A stretch of 64,000 nucleotides of DNA, taken from NCBI GenBank assembly GCA_026261815.1, contig JAMPIT010000510.1, forward strand, positions 18,882,001 through 18,946,000, in the 5' to 3' direction. The notes beneath the pieces are model-generated. The model saw nothing but the letters and a program-made list of their open reading frames with translations. It was not told the origin of the DNA and did no database searches. The stretch's first letter is position 1. Each line of letters begins with the position of its first letter. This stretch comes from Monarcha castaneiventris obscurior (lineage: Eukaryota; Chordata; Aves; Passeriformes; Monarchidae). The position numbers and the translations under genes are program-made. Shown one piece after another: positions 52,213 to 63,793 of this stretch.

Positions 52213-52753
52213 TGTGCTAGTTTTGGTTGGTATTGGGGTAATTTTATTCACAGTAGCAGGTATGGAGCTGTGTTGTGGGTTTGTGCTGGAAATGGTGTTG
52301 ATGATACAGGGATGTTTTTGTTGTTGCTGAGTGGGGCTTGCACATGGTAAAGGCCTTTTCTGCCTCTCACCCCACCCTGCCAGCGATGGGCTGGGAATGC
52401 ACATAGAGTTGGGAGGGGACAGAGCTGGGACAGCTGACCCCAGCTGACCAAAGGGATGTCCCAGACCATGTGGTGTCTTGCTCAGCATATGGGGCTGGGG
52501 GAAGACGGAGGGAAGTGAGGTATGTTAGGAGTGATGGCATTTGTCTTCCCAAGCCACTGCTACACATGAGGGAGACAGCTTTCCTGGAGATGATGCAACA
52601 TCTCCCTGCCCATGGGAAGCAGAGAATTAATTCCTCATTTTGCTTTGCCTGGGTGTATGGCTCTTGCTTTACCTGTTAAATTGTCTTTATTTCAACCCCT
52701 GAGTTTTCTCACTTTTACTTTTCTGATTCTCTCCCCCTTGCCATTGTTGGGGA
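52213..52753 (+). mobile_element. nearly full-length LTR of an avian endogenous retrovirus (ERVK-like)
   Basis: This is the same family as 27044-27345 but covers most of the LTR. It opens with TGTGCTAGTTTTGGTTGG and has the conserved GGGACAGCTGACCCCAGCTG block near 52430. The TATA-box area near 52487 is degraded (CATATGG), followed by the transcribed region with CTTCCCAAGCCACTGC and CTGCCCATGGGAAGCAG. The GAGTTTTCTCACTTTTACTT block is near the 3' end. The last few tens of bases are missing. No retroviral genes flank it, so it is a solo or remnant LTR. Short open frames through it are not genes. Confidence 0.82.
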
Positions 52754-55700
52754 AGACTTTGAAACTTGTCTTAAATATTTTCATAACTTTTATTTTAAAG
52801 CTTTTGAACTGAACTATGTATTCAATGATTTGTGCTTTATTAGAAGACCAGGAGTATATATCTGCCTCTTGGAAGGTTCTGGTAGCTGTGTCTTCATTAG
52901 AAAATGTAATTTTGAATACGGATAAACAATATATACTATAATATATATTTGCTTTCAAACAGATCCTGTTTCCAAGGATCTTGTTTGAATAGTCAGTTTT
53001 AATTGTGTATAAGATTTGAATACTTGAATTGAAAAAAAAGTTTTGTGCTTAAAAAGTCATTAGTAATGGCTTTCAAATCTACAGATGAAGAGTAATGTGA
53101 AGAAAGGATGAAATTCTTTTTTAGTATTTTCATATTAAGTGTATCTCTTATATTCTTCATGCTTTTTAAGCTATTTGTTATCACCATGCTGTTTACCATC
53201 TTGTCTATGTGCCCAAAGCTGATGTAAACAACTGGTACTAAAAGTTCCCAGGAAATCAGAGCAGAGGAGTTTTATACCCCCAAAGAAGATCACAGACTTC
53301 TTTGTAGGTATGAAGCAGTGGAGATTCATTCAGTGTATGATCTCAGTTCTGTTTGGATATTTCTGTGCTGGGATAACAATTCTCTCATGCTGAGTGGAGC
53401 TGATTTTAGAGAACTGAGGGCCAGTTTTACAGTAGTCAGCAATAGGAAGACATTTCTTTGTCTGCTTTCTTACCCAAGGCGCAGAACTGATTCATAGAGG
53501 GGAAATGGTAGCAGAAATGTGAGAGATATTTCAGTTAAAACACTTCTGCCATCAGGAGCCACACTTTTGGGTCTGTGTCCCTTTTGGATTTCATTGTCTC
53601 ACAGTTCCTACTTCATCATATACATCTGGGAGACTGTATCTCATCAAGGATCACCCAGCATCAAAAAGTGAAGCTGAGGGACTCCTTCCCTTTTAATAAG
53701 TATTTTGTAACAGAAGTGTCAGAGAACATTTTGATGTGGCAAAGGGCCCTTTACTCTGACAATCCTCTCAGTGGCTGTTAGGGTGAAAAGAGAATCGGAT
53801 TCTGAGTAGCTATATATGGGTGATTTTTAAGATTTATGACATTAATGCTTTTTCCCTTCACAATAAATACTGATAAGTGCAGCATTCAATAACTCTTTTG
53901 CATTGAAATTGTGTATAGTTCCATCTATATATGCCATTTTAAAAAATTTTAAGTTTAGTTTTATCTCATCTCTTGATTTTTCCATAATTCAAATGCCTGC
54001 AATGATTTAAGTTTAATACTGTTTGTGTTGAAAAGCAAGACAGCAAGCAGTTCCTGGGTAGCTGGATCTTTTCTGGCCAGCACGGTCATGTGGGGAGGGA
54101 TCAGATGTAGCAAAGCTACCTTGAACCCTGGAGGTCCACAGGTCATGCTGCGGTCACAGCTCTGCTTCCCTTTGAATCCGTACAGTGCTAACTCTCCTTG
54201 TTCTTCAGCCAACTGCTGCTGATTGATGTAAAAACATTAAAGCTTTACAAGCTGTGTCTGAAGTCTTGTTATATTGCTTATTGCCACTTCCTTAGCGAAT
54301 AAATTCCCTGCCTAGTAGCGCTTGGATTGCCCTCGGCCATGCTCCCAAAGCATGAGGAAATGCCGGATCCCAAAACCGTGGCTGGTGTCAGTTTTGGTGG
54401 CATGATTCCTTGGTTGTTCTATGCATCTGTCATTGCAGGATGACAGATGGTGCTTTGTCCAGTGCCTGGAGCTGTTTGAAGCACCCAGCTCTCCTCTCTT
54501 CCCAGTTTCATGGGTATGTCACACACGGAGCACCAGGGTCAGTGTGGATGCTGGGAAACTGCAGCAGGAGCAGCTCGTTACCTGGCACTGTACGAGGGCA
54601 TCACAGGACATGATGGGGGAAATACTAGTTAGGACCAAGGTCAGCAGTGACTTGTAATTGATGCCACAACCCCTGGGGGCATGTTTTTATTGCCAAAGAG
54701 TCTCTGAAGGAGTATATGGTAGATTTGCTCAAGGCAGTCAATGTAGAGGCACTTGAAACAGAGGTATGGGCTCTGGGAGTATATATGAGACATTAATTGT
54801 TACATGGAAATAAAATCCAAGGACTGCTGTTACCTTTAATAGTGCTATCAATAAGGGCAAAAATATCTCTAATAAAAGTGAACTCCTCTCTTGAGATGCC
54901 TTTTCCCTTGCAGTGAAAATCTCCCACGTTAGAGAAGTCATTAAAGAGCTGCCATGAACATTTTGTTAATTCCTTTGTGCTGTGCTGCTTGGTGAACCTT
55001 TACAAATGAGATTATTTACTCTCCAATTCCTCCATTGTCATTCCCTTGCCCCTTTCTCTGTGTGGTGGCAGAAACAAAGCAAAAGTAACTAAAATGTCAG
55101 CTTCTGAAAAGCATCATTTCATTCAGTTACACGATGTTATTATCAGTGCACACGAAACAGAGCTGAAAAATAATAGAGGAATAAAACACAGATGGAGAGA
55201 AGACAGCAAATGGCAGGGAGCATTGAAAAAAATGTTTAACCTTGAAAGAGTAGAGCATCTTCCTTTTTCACATTGAACTCTTTAGTTTTCTGCCTTGACT
55301 TGCAGTGAGGTTATGAAATAGTACCATTACAAGCATTACAATCACACTGTGGTTCCACAAGTGTAGGGCTGGTTGCAATCCCTAAGACTCTGGGTTTAGG
55401 TGCAGAGAAAATTCCCAGAACATTTTTTGGAGTTCCTGGCTTTTTCAAGGAAGGAGGGGTGTCTTGTAGGAAATATTTGCGCTACTTGTACCTTTGCCTT
55501 TATTAATAAGTGTCAAATTGTAAACAAAGGCATTAAATGAAAAATTAAATTTCAACTAGTGTGCACAACCAGCATTGCAGCATTTTATCTTATATGTGAT
55601 GGGTATTTCAGTGCTAGATTTTGGTACATTTTTAGGCTGCAGAACAGATAACACTGAAATACTAGTCATACCAATGAAGCAATAATCTTGTTTGACCTTT

Positions 55701-56924
55701 CAGAAAGTGTTGATATTATTGATTTTTAATGAGTAGAATAATAAGAGATAGCAGCCCAAGCCATTAATATGTTTTGGTGCAGCCTTTTTTTAGAATTAAG
55801 ACAATCTCTTTTGATATATAATGTAAGGCATCTGTGTGCTTGAGTGCAGAGATATTCTACATTCAGTCCCCCATCACCACCATCTATCATACTGAAGTAC
55901 TTTTTATAGATTTATGCAGATAGGAAGGTGTCTAACTTTACTTTCTGTTCCATTATTCATGTCTTGTCCTGAGATTACCTTTGTTGATATTACAGTGTGC
56001 CTCCTTAACAACCTTTGTTCAGAGTAGGAAAACCAAGTGTTTTTATCCGGGACAAACAATGAATAATGCACAGTATTTCAGAACTATCCTAAGGGCACAT
56101 ACTTATTGTAAAACACTAAACATTGAAAATGCTGAATAATATGGGTTGCTGCAACAGTTTGAAAAGCCCTGTTTTAAAATACATCGTCCTCTGGATCATT
56201 GCAGCCAGTTCTTTCGAATCTATTTTATCTTTTATTTCAAGTAGGAAGATAAGATAAAAGAAGATTACCTTTTGAAAGATCTGTCTCTGAGTTAGATTAT
56301 CTCCTGTTAGGATTTCTAAGGCTGAAGTGTTTGTTGCTCAGTAGTTCGCTGATAAAAGGTACAGGGGAATGTTCTCTGCTGCTAGCAGGCTGATAATGAC
56401 CTTAAAAAACTTCCCTGCATTGCAGACAATTGAACTGCACTTGGGATTTTCAGTGTTCACCTTCAGTTCCTGCCCCTGTGTTTCATTTGTCATTGATTAC
56501 ATACTAGCTCTGAGGGACAAGAAATTATTTTATTCATCGTTTTCTGTCAAAAAATTATGTTGTTGCTATTCTAACTTTAGGGTTTTTTATATTAGCTTGC
56601 TAAACAGCCCCAGTAACAAGAGAGTAAAAATGTTTAGCACACTACAAAAGCAACTCTCCTTTTAGTTCTTCATGGCGGGAAATTATCTGAACAATACTTG
56701 TCCAGGCACAGCTGTTTGTTCTGATCTTATTTTCTTTATTTTAACTAAAAATTAGGCAAATAGCCTAATTTTTAATTAATGGAAATGACTATAAAAAATT
56801 ACAGACATTAGAGGCCTCACAAATATTTTTAACTCCCCAAATACTTTATATGCTAAGAAATTTTGCAACGTCAAATGAGGGTACATTCCTGAGGCTGAAA
56901 AAAAGAAAATGTCTTCTTCTATAT
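52754..56924. other. AT-rich region with one GC-richer patch
   Basis: The 53990-54660 patch is less AT-rich and holds several overlapping open frames on both strands (53961-54212 -, 54025-54222 +, 54410-54657 +). I recognise none of them. The segment may be an old unnamed repeat, an exon of a non-coding RNA or chance. A perfect hairpin lies at 56747-56773. Nothing else recognised. Confidence 0.4.
56747..56773. repeat. perfect 11-bp hairpin
   Basis: Arms AAAAATTAGGC and GCCTAATTTTT with a 5-nt loop and full complementarity. The right arm runs into more T. It resembles a small foldback, but no flanking element is visible. Confidence 0.85.
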
Positions 56925-58256
56925 TCAGGAAGGTCAAGAAAGAGGATCCAGGGAACCACAGGTCAGTCAGCTTCAGCTTGGTACTTGGGAAGGTGACAGA
57001 GCAAATAATCCTGCAAGCCATTTCCAAACATATGTATAAAGGACAAATAGATGACTGGGAGCAGTCAGCATGTTTTTAACTTGATAGCCTTCTTGAACGA
57101 CATGGCTGCCTTTGTGGATGAAGGGAGAGAAGTGAATGCTGTTTATTTCATCTTAAGAAAGTCTTTTGACATAAGGTCCCATAGACAATCTGATGAAATA
57201 CGAGTTAGATAAATGGACAGTAAGGTGGACTGAAAAATGAGCTGCCCAGAGGCTGTGAGGCAAATATTCCACCTTGGAGGCCAGTCACTAATGAAGTAAT
57301 CCAGAGGTTGATACTGGATCCAGCACAGTTTAGCGTCTTCAGCAATGAACTGGACAATGGGACAGAGTTTGCAGAAGATACAAAACAATGAGGAGGGGTT
57401 GATGCAGCAGCTGGTTGTGTTGCCATTCAGGGGGACTTTAATAGGCTGGAGAGATGGGCTAACAAGGACTTCACAAGGTTCAACAAAGGGAAAAGCAAGG
57501 CCCTTCCTTTGTGGAGGAATCTGCCATGTATCAGTACACACTGGGGACCCACCAGCTGGAAGGCAGCTCTGAAGAACTTTGGGAGTCCTTATGGAGAACT
57601 AGTAGGTTCATAGCCAGCAATGTGCCTGTGCAGTAAAAAAGAGCCAAGGTTCCCAGGCTGAGATAGGAAGAGTGTTTCCACAAGGTTGAGGGAAGCGATC
57701 ATTCATCTTTGCTCAGCCCTGGTGAGGCACATGTGGAGTGCTGGGCCCACATCAGGGCTCCCCAGCAGAGGAGAGATGAGAGATGTACGTACTGAAGTGT
57801 GACTAAGGAAGGTGTCCGTGGAGGTTGTTCAGGGCCAGAAGCACCAGACACACAAGAAGAGGATGAGAGCTGGGACAGCACATCCTGGAGAAGAGAAGGC
57901 TCAGTGAAGGTCTTACCAATGTGTTTAAATACCTGTTGGGAAGGAACAAAGAAGACAGAGACAGACTTTTCTCTGTCATGCCAGATGCCGGGACAGGAGA
58001 CCATGGGCACAAATTTAAATACAGGAAATTATGTTTAGGTGTAAGCAGAATAAAAATTCTTTACTGACCAGTTGTCAAACACTGGAAGAGGCAACCCAGA
58101 GATGTTGTGACATCTTCATTCTTGAAAGATACTCAAAACCAAGATGGGCATGATCTTGGAAGACCTGCTAGTTGATCCAGCTTGAATTCAGATTTTCGAT
58201 TAGATATCCAGTGGTGCCGTCCAACCTCCATTTCTCTCTGGTTCTGTGATTCTGTA
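56925..58256 (+). mobile_element. CR1 LINE, 5'-truncated, decayed
   Basis: CR1 is the dominant non-LTR retrotransposon of birds. The left part still shows reverse-transcriptase-domain remnants (GNHRSVS- and GKVTEQIILQ-like peptides). From about 57100 it follows the RT C-terminal part (VDEG..., then a damaged ...KSFD block). From about 57700 it follows the familiar 3' region (CAGCCCTGGTGAGGCACA, GAGAAGAGAAGGCTCAG, AGATGTTGTGACATCTTCAT). It ends with TTCTGTGATTCTGTAA, the decayed octamer repeat at which CR1 copies terminate. Frameshifts and stops break the frame throughout, and the 5' part of the element is absent, so it is not active. Open frames at 57143-57572 and 57699-58038 are fragments or shadows of it. 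Confidence 0.9.
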
Positions 58257-58321
58257 ATCTCTGTTCTTTGCATAATTCCTCCTTTATTACTTTTTAACTA
58301 TCTGTCTTTCATTTTTTGCAG

Positions 58322-58373
58322 CTTACCAGAGGAGGACAAGGCCATCAACATGTACAACTTAAAGAAAAAATAG
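58322..58373 (+). CDS. candidate terminal exon of a plus-strand transcript
   Basis: Just right of the CR1 end, a pyrimidine tract TCTTTCATTTTTTGCAG (AG at 58320-58321) leads into one base and 16 codons (LPEEDKAINMYNLKKK) followed by TAG at 58371-58373. An AATAAA lies at 58539-58544, about 165 nt after the stop, where a polyadenylation signal would be expected. The entry phase fits the MEIKLLQSG frame of the unit at 48890-48929. The peptide is charged and unremarkable, and I do not recognise it. Because the coding part is so short, this may be chance or the 3' end of a non-coding RNA. Confidence 0.25.
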
Positions 58374-58538
58374 TTGAAAAAATCAAATAGCTTTTAAGAA
58401 TTCACCATGAGTCTTAGATGTTTGAGATGTTTTAGTCAGAAAAAGGATAGCTTTTTTCTTCTTTCATAATCATAGGTAGTTTAGTTACTGCAAGAAGAAA
58501 CCCAAAAAAAGACAAATTTGAATTAATTTGTTTATTTT

Positions 58539-58544
58539 AATAAA
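58539..58544 (+). terminator. possible polyadenylation signal AATAAA
   Basis: A canonical hexamer downstream of the candidate terminal exon. AATAAA is common in AT-rich DNA, so it only adds weak support. Confidence 0.25.
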
Positions 58545-61490
58545 TGGCATACTTTAAATATTAATCTGCTGGAACAGATTGAAAATGAATATGGAAAAGT
58601 GTCCCTCTGTCTTTATAAATCAAATTTGGATGGGCAGACAAGGCTGGATAAAGATCAGTTTCTACTTTATCCCGAAGTTCAAGTGAAAGTGATTTTAAAG
58701 TGAAGATTTTGCCAAGGACCGGATGACAGACTGTGTCTGCATTGTCCTAGGGGAGTGCCCAGACTGGAGTAGTCAAGACCAGTTTTCCATCCCATCCTCC
58801 CTATTTAGCCAGAGCAATGCACGTGGTTTGCTACTGAGGTGTGGCAGTTTGTGTGTCAGGAGAGGCTGCAGGGGAGGAAATTGCTTCTTCAAGGCAGGCA
58901 CATGAAGTCTGGATGATGGGTAGCTGCCTGCACATGTGTTTGAGAGGCAACACATATTTTAGGTGGCAGAGCAGCCCCGCTAGGGTGCTGCCCTTCAACT
59001 TATGCCCCAGTATGTGATCACCCCTTTTGCAGTACCAACGGTGGGACTACTTTGCACCTCCCCTGGCATTCCCTTCCATTGTGGTAGTGTGATTGTATCC
59101 AAAGTCCTGGTGTGTCTGAGGAAGGAGCACCTACAACAGCCAGAACCAACTTCACCTCCACAGGTACAGGCAGAGAAACCACTGACACAAACCATCAAGC
59201 TGCTGTAGCTCTTCTGCCCCTGGCCTCCTGCTCTGCTGTCACCAGGCACGTGCTGAACCCAGGAGGCTCCAGGGACTGTGCAGGACAAGTAGGACAGTGT
59301 CTACCAAATTAAGACACCCACTGAGTCGGTCAGTACTGGAAAGTAGGTTGACTGTGTTATTATCTGAGAGCATCTTCTGGTACCTAAATGGAAATATAGA
59401 TACCTTGAGGCAGAATCCCATGCTGAAGTGTGTGCTGTGTGAATACTTGGGTCAAAACTTCACAGTTGGGCTCATTGCCACAGTAAAATGACCTTATTGA
59501 CTTCCTGCCTTTGTGGTTGTTCAAATATATCCATCATATTTTGGAGTCTGGGTGGGCCTGAAGCACACACTCAGTCCCACCATCTCAGCTGCAAAATGTT
59601 AACTCTTCAGGCTCCTCATTTTCAGTGATTTACACACACACACTTGTTTTTTCTCTGTTTCTGGATCTTCCTCATTGTTCCAAACCCCTTCGATGACATT
59701 TCAGAATGATTTATGAACTAGAGCTTCTGAAACATTTTCTGGATCTTTATGAAATATTAAAACAAAGTAAATGTTTGCTGAAAGTTTTGCTTTATTCTTT
59801 CTCTATGAGATTGATTCTTCTAGTTATAACGGGTCAGCAACTCATATGCAATAAAGTCAATATATTGCTAAGGTGGTTATGAAAACATAGGTAATAACGA
59901 GGCCTTGTTCTTCCTTACAAGTGCCTCAGTGCCATAAATACTCCCCATAAGCATGTGCTTGCCCATGCTGCCCGGATGCCTATGCTTCATAAAACCTGGT
60001 GCAATGAAAACTGAATTGACTGCTTTCAGGGGTTGTTCTGAGAGCTTCTTTATTTAATTCTCATTTCAGTCTGGGCTCTGTTGCTTACACAGGAAGTTTC
60101 ACTTGACTTTTAGTGCCTTGAAAATAAAGTAATAACACTGCTCAGGTCTTGCAGTCCTGAGTAGTGACTTTATATGCACAAAGAGACATTCACCTCTCTG
60201 CAGAGCTCATATATTACTTAAATCCTACAAGATTAATATAGATTTACACATTGCATAGACTGTTCTGGCCTTCTCCCACCAAAGACTTCCAACCCTGTGA
60301 GAAACACTTCACCACAAAGATGAATCCTGAAATAGGTGGTGCAGACCAAATGAGAGAGAGATCCTTTCCCTTAATCTATATATTTTACATGAAGATTATT
60401 ATAAACTGACTCTCTGGGGCAGGGGGATGAAGTACTTGAAGGGACAAGTATTTGCTGTTTTTGTCAATTTCTGAGGGTAGAAAAGGTCAGATGTTCTGAG
60501 CAATACTTACTCTTCACCAATGGTTAACTAGTATTCCTCTGGCAGAATTGATTTTAAATTGAATCTTCAACAAAAGTCACACACACAGAGCATTTCTTGG
60601 AATTTCCACCTGGAATGAGGAAAGGATTTTAATGACAAATGCACGATTCCAGCAGATGGCATCAGTGAATATTATTGAAAAAAATATTGATTGTCAACAG
60701 CAACATTCCTGTGTATGTGATTCCTTAACTCTGATGCCTGAAGGGCTTTTGTTTTTGAATGGAGCAAAATAATACATGCTAACCTATGAAAACACAATCA
60801 TGATGGGGGCTAGCCAGGTCACACCTGTGGGGAAATAAGATTCAGAACAAAGAGCACTGAAATGATCTTTCCTCTCTTCCCTTTCTCCCGACCACTTCTC
60901 TTTTTCATTCTTTTCCATTATTTTGTTGTAATTTATTTAATCTGTATATAGATACCGATTTTATGTTAGAAACTGCTCCTCAATATTGTCTGCTGTCACA
61001 CAGCCTGCTTATATATCATAAATCACGTGTTCCCATCTGTTACACAGCAAGATGTGAATAAGTTGTAAGAAGTTACTATAGAAACACAATTAATGCACAG
61101 CATGGGTGGGCTCGTCATTCCACAGAGATCTGGTCTCCCAACTAGAAATACTGCAGTAAACCTGAAGCAGAGACCACCTGCAGAACTCTCCCATAGCATG
61201 GAAAAACCCACATATTCCCCAGCACTGTGACAAACCAACTGAGGTGTATGTTCATTTCAGACTGGTTTCCTTGATTCTGAATAAATATCTGTCCCAAAGT
61301 ACTGATGGAAGAACATGTGTAACATAAGCTGTGCAACTTGAGTTTTAATCACATTATGCTGTGTTGCAGAGCAAGGCTTTTAACTGTTCACCAAATGGCA
61401 ACGCCATGGGGTGGAGAACTGTGATAAGTAGCTGAGAGCCATTGAAAGAGACATTTATGTCAAGCTCCCAGCACCTGTGTATTGACTTTG
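58545..61490. other. region without recognised genes; right end may be ERV internal remnant
   Basis: Open frames at 58995-59288 (-) and 59002-59312 (+) overlap each other and have no recognisable domain. From about 61380 to 61490 the sequence appears to be the short internal flank that precedes the LTR at 61491 in this bird retrovirus family, but I cannot fix the boundary. Confidence 0.4.
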
Positions 61491-62508
61491 TGTGGCAAGG
61501 ATTTAGCAGTGGGGGGACTACAGGGGTGCCTTCTGTGAGAAGCTGCCAGAAGCTTCTTCCATGTCTGACAGAGCCAATACCAGCCAGCTCCAAGATGGAC
61601 CTGCTGCTTATTGAGGCTGAGCCCATCAGCAATGATGGTAGCACCTCTGCGATAACAGTATTTAAGGAGTGAGGAAAAAATAATGGAAGAACAACAGCAG
61701 AGAGAAGAATTAAATATAACAGCCCTACAGACACCAAAGTCAGTGAAGGAGGGGGAAGAGGTGCTCCAAGTGCCAGAAAAGAGATTCCCTTGCAGCCCTT
61801 GGGGAACACCATGTTGAAGCAGCTTTGCCCCTGTAGCCCATGAAGGTCCATTGTGAAGCAGATATCCATTGCAACCCCTGGAAGACCTCACGCCACAGCA
61901 GGTGGATGCTCAAAGGAGACTGTGGCTCTGTGGAAAGCCCGTGCTGCAGCAGGTTCCTGGCAGGACTTGTGGCCCTGTGGAGAGAGGAGCCCATGCTGGA
62001 GCAGGTTTGCTGGCAGGACTTGTGGCCCTGTGGGGATCCACACTGGAGCAGCCTGTTCCAGAAGGATTGCACTCCATGGAACAGATCCATGTGAAGAACT
62101 GCAGCCCGTGGGAAGGACTCACGGAGAACTGTCTCTTATGGGAGGGACCACATGCTGGAGCAGGGGAGGAGTGTGAGGAATCCTCCCCCTGAGGAGGAAG
62201 AAGCAGCAGAGACAACGTGTGATGAACTGAGCACAACCCCATTCCCCTGAGGGGAGGAGGGGAGGAGGAGGGAGAGAAAATTGGGGGTAAAGTTGATCCT
62301 GGAAAGGAGGAGTCAGGGGAAGGTGTTTTTAAGGTTTGGGTTTATTTCTTATTATCCTACTCTGGTTTGATTTGCAATAAATTCAGGTAATTTCCCCAAA
62401 TCAAACCTGCTTTGCCTGTGATGGTAATTGCTGACAGGTATCACCCAGCCCAGCTGAGAAGGGGAGTGATAGATCAACTTTAATATGTGCCAGTATCAGC
62501 CCACCACA
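61491..62508 (+). mobile_element. solo LTR of an avian endogenous retrovirus (ERVL-like)
   Basis: A roughly 1-kb LTR that I recognise from bird genomes. It starts TGTGGCAAGG and ends CCCACCACA (TG...CA ends). It has a weakened TATA-like TATTTAA at 61659-61665, a central run of imperfect repeats containing CATGCTGGAGCAG and CAGGACTTGTGGCCCTGTGG (copies at 61961-61980 and 62014-62033), and a polyadenylation signal AATAAA at 62376-62381. The block GATGAACTGAGCACAACCCC is also typical. No coding region remains to the right, and at most about 110 bp of internal sequence to the left, so it is probably a solo or partial LTR. The many overlapping open frames on both strands at 61354-62242 are artefacts of the repeat-rich LTR. 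Confidence 0.83.
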
Positions 62509-63728
62509 ACCTGAAAACAGGCTCTTACTCAGAAATACAGATTGGGATGAGCAATCCATCAATCCCTACAGATTCAAGAATCACTACTGTCTGCTGCTTT
62601 CCAGGATGAATGTTACTGAAGGGAAAGACAATCACGAAATACATATCCCAGGTCAGATATGTCAACAACAGGACTAACACCTCTGTAGATAGCATGCAAT
62701 TAACCCCATGATATGGCGTGGTAGACTTCCACAATTTTATTTTTATACTGTCCACAGTATTTAATATCGAAAACTTTAACAAAGAACAAATTAAAATTTG
62801 TTCTTTAACAAAGAACAAATTAACAAAACCTCCATTAAACAATCAGCACATATTTAAGAAATAGATTTTACAGGTTACTGAAAAAATAGCAATGAAATAC
62901 TCTATCAGTGTTATACTTACATATTTAGCCAAACCTGGAGTGGCACTCAAAAATAATTTAACCCTGTGTTTGTGGCATCGGAATTCAAACTACAGGCTAC
63001 AAACCTCCTGATCACAAATGAGAGAGTGGAAACTGGTGTCAAGAAATAAGAGTGGAAGCGTTGCCAAACAGGTCTTCCGTGAGCATGCAACGATCTGGGA
63101 TCAAGCTCCCTGGTTCTGGCTAGCACAGGGACTTTTGCAGCAGAATTTTGAATCACTGCAATATTTGGCACACAGGCAGCCAGACCTGGAGAGGGCTGTG
63201 ACAGTGTCTGGGCACTCCTCAGGTCAGAGATATTGCAGTGGCAGCATTCCAGCCAGGAACAAGCTGAAAGGATCTCAGGCAGAGTGTGTGAGACCTGGCA
63301 GGTCTATGGCACTATATAGATGGTACTATATAATAAATACACAGGAGACCTCTGATATCTTGCCTTGGATTTCACATCTTCATATCTATAAGCAAGGTGA
63401 AATAATTTTTCCTGTCTTTGGTCATTTGCAAAGCTGATGACCTGAGCCAGTCATGCCTTCTCTGTCTTTATAGTCAATGAAGTCAACAGATGCTTTTGGG
63501 ACCTGACTCACTAGGCCTACTTTGGAGGTCTTTTTTAGAATTAGGTAAATTGCAGAACTCACTGACTATAAAGAGATAGCAAAGTGACTTTCCTAGACAC
63601 CTGCACTGTAAACCTGTGAAGTCATGCAAGACAAAATCTTTCCTGTGTGAAGGTAACAAGCAGTCAGAGAGCAGAATTTACAAGTTTGACTAATTTGAAC
63701 AGAGAGAGAGGAATTAATAGTAAGTCTC
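62509..63728. other. AT-rich region, no recognised gene
   Basis: A 139-codon plus-strand frame (63018-63437) and a 74-codon minus-strand frame (62947-63171) overlap. The minus-strand one carries a peptide (IQNSAAKVPVLARTRELDP) slightly reminiscent of LINE reverse-transcriptase C-terminal sequence, but this is too weak to call. A foldback sequence lies at 62781-62821. Confidence 0.4.
62781..62821. repeat. foldback plus direct repeat of a 12-mer
   Basis: AAAGAACAAATT occurs at 62781-62792, as its exact reverse complement at 62795-62806 and again directly at 62810-62821. The first two can form a perfect 12-bp hairpin with a 2-nt loop. Confidence 0.9.
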
Positions 63729-63793
63729 ATATATATATATACAAACACATATATATACACACATATATATATACATATATATGTGTGTATATA
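63729..63793. repeat. AT/AC/GT compound microsatellite
   Basis: A 65-bp alternating purine-pyrimidine tract of ATAT, ACAC and GTGT runs. It is likely length-variable and able to form cruciform or Z-like structures. Confidence 0.9.

Noticed and set aside
57143..58038. Open frames of 60-130 codons
   Set aside because: Fragments or antisense shadows of the decayed CR1 element.
61354..62242. Several open frames of 70-170 codons on both strands
   Set aside because: They lie inside the ERVL-like LTR, which is non-coding and repeat-rich.
63018..63437. 139-codon plus-strand frame and weak LINE-like peptide on the opposite strand
   Set aside because: The resemblance to a reverse-transcriptase C-terminus covers fewer than 20 residues and is not supported by flanking sequence.
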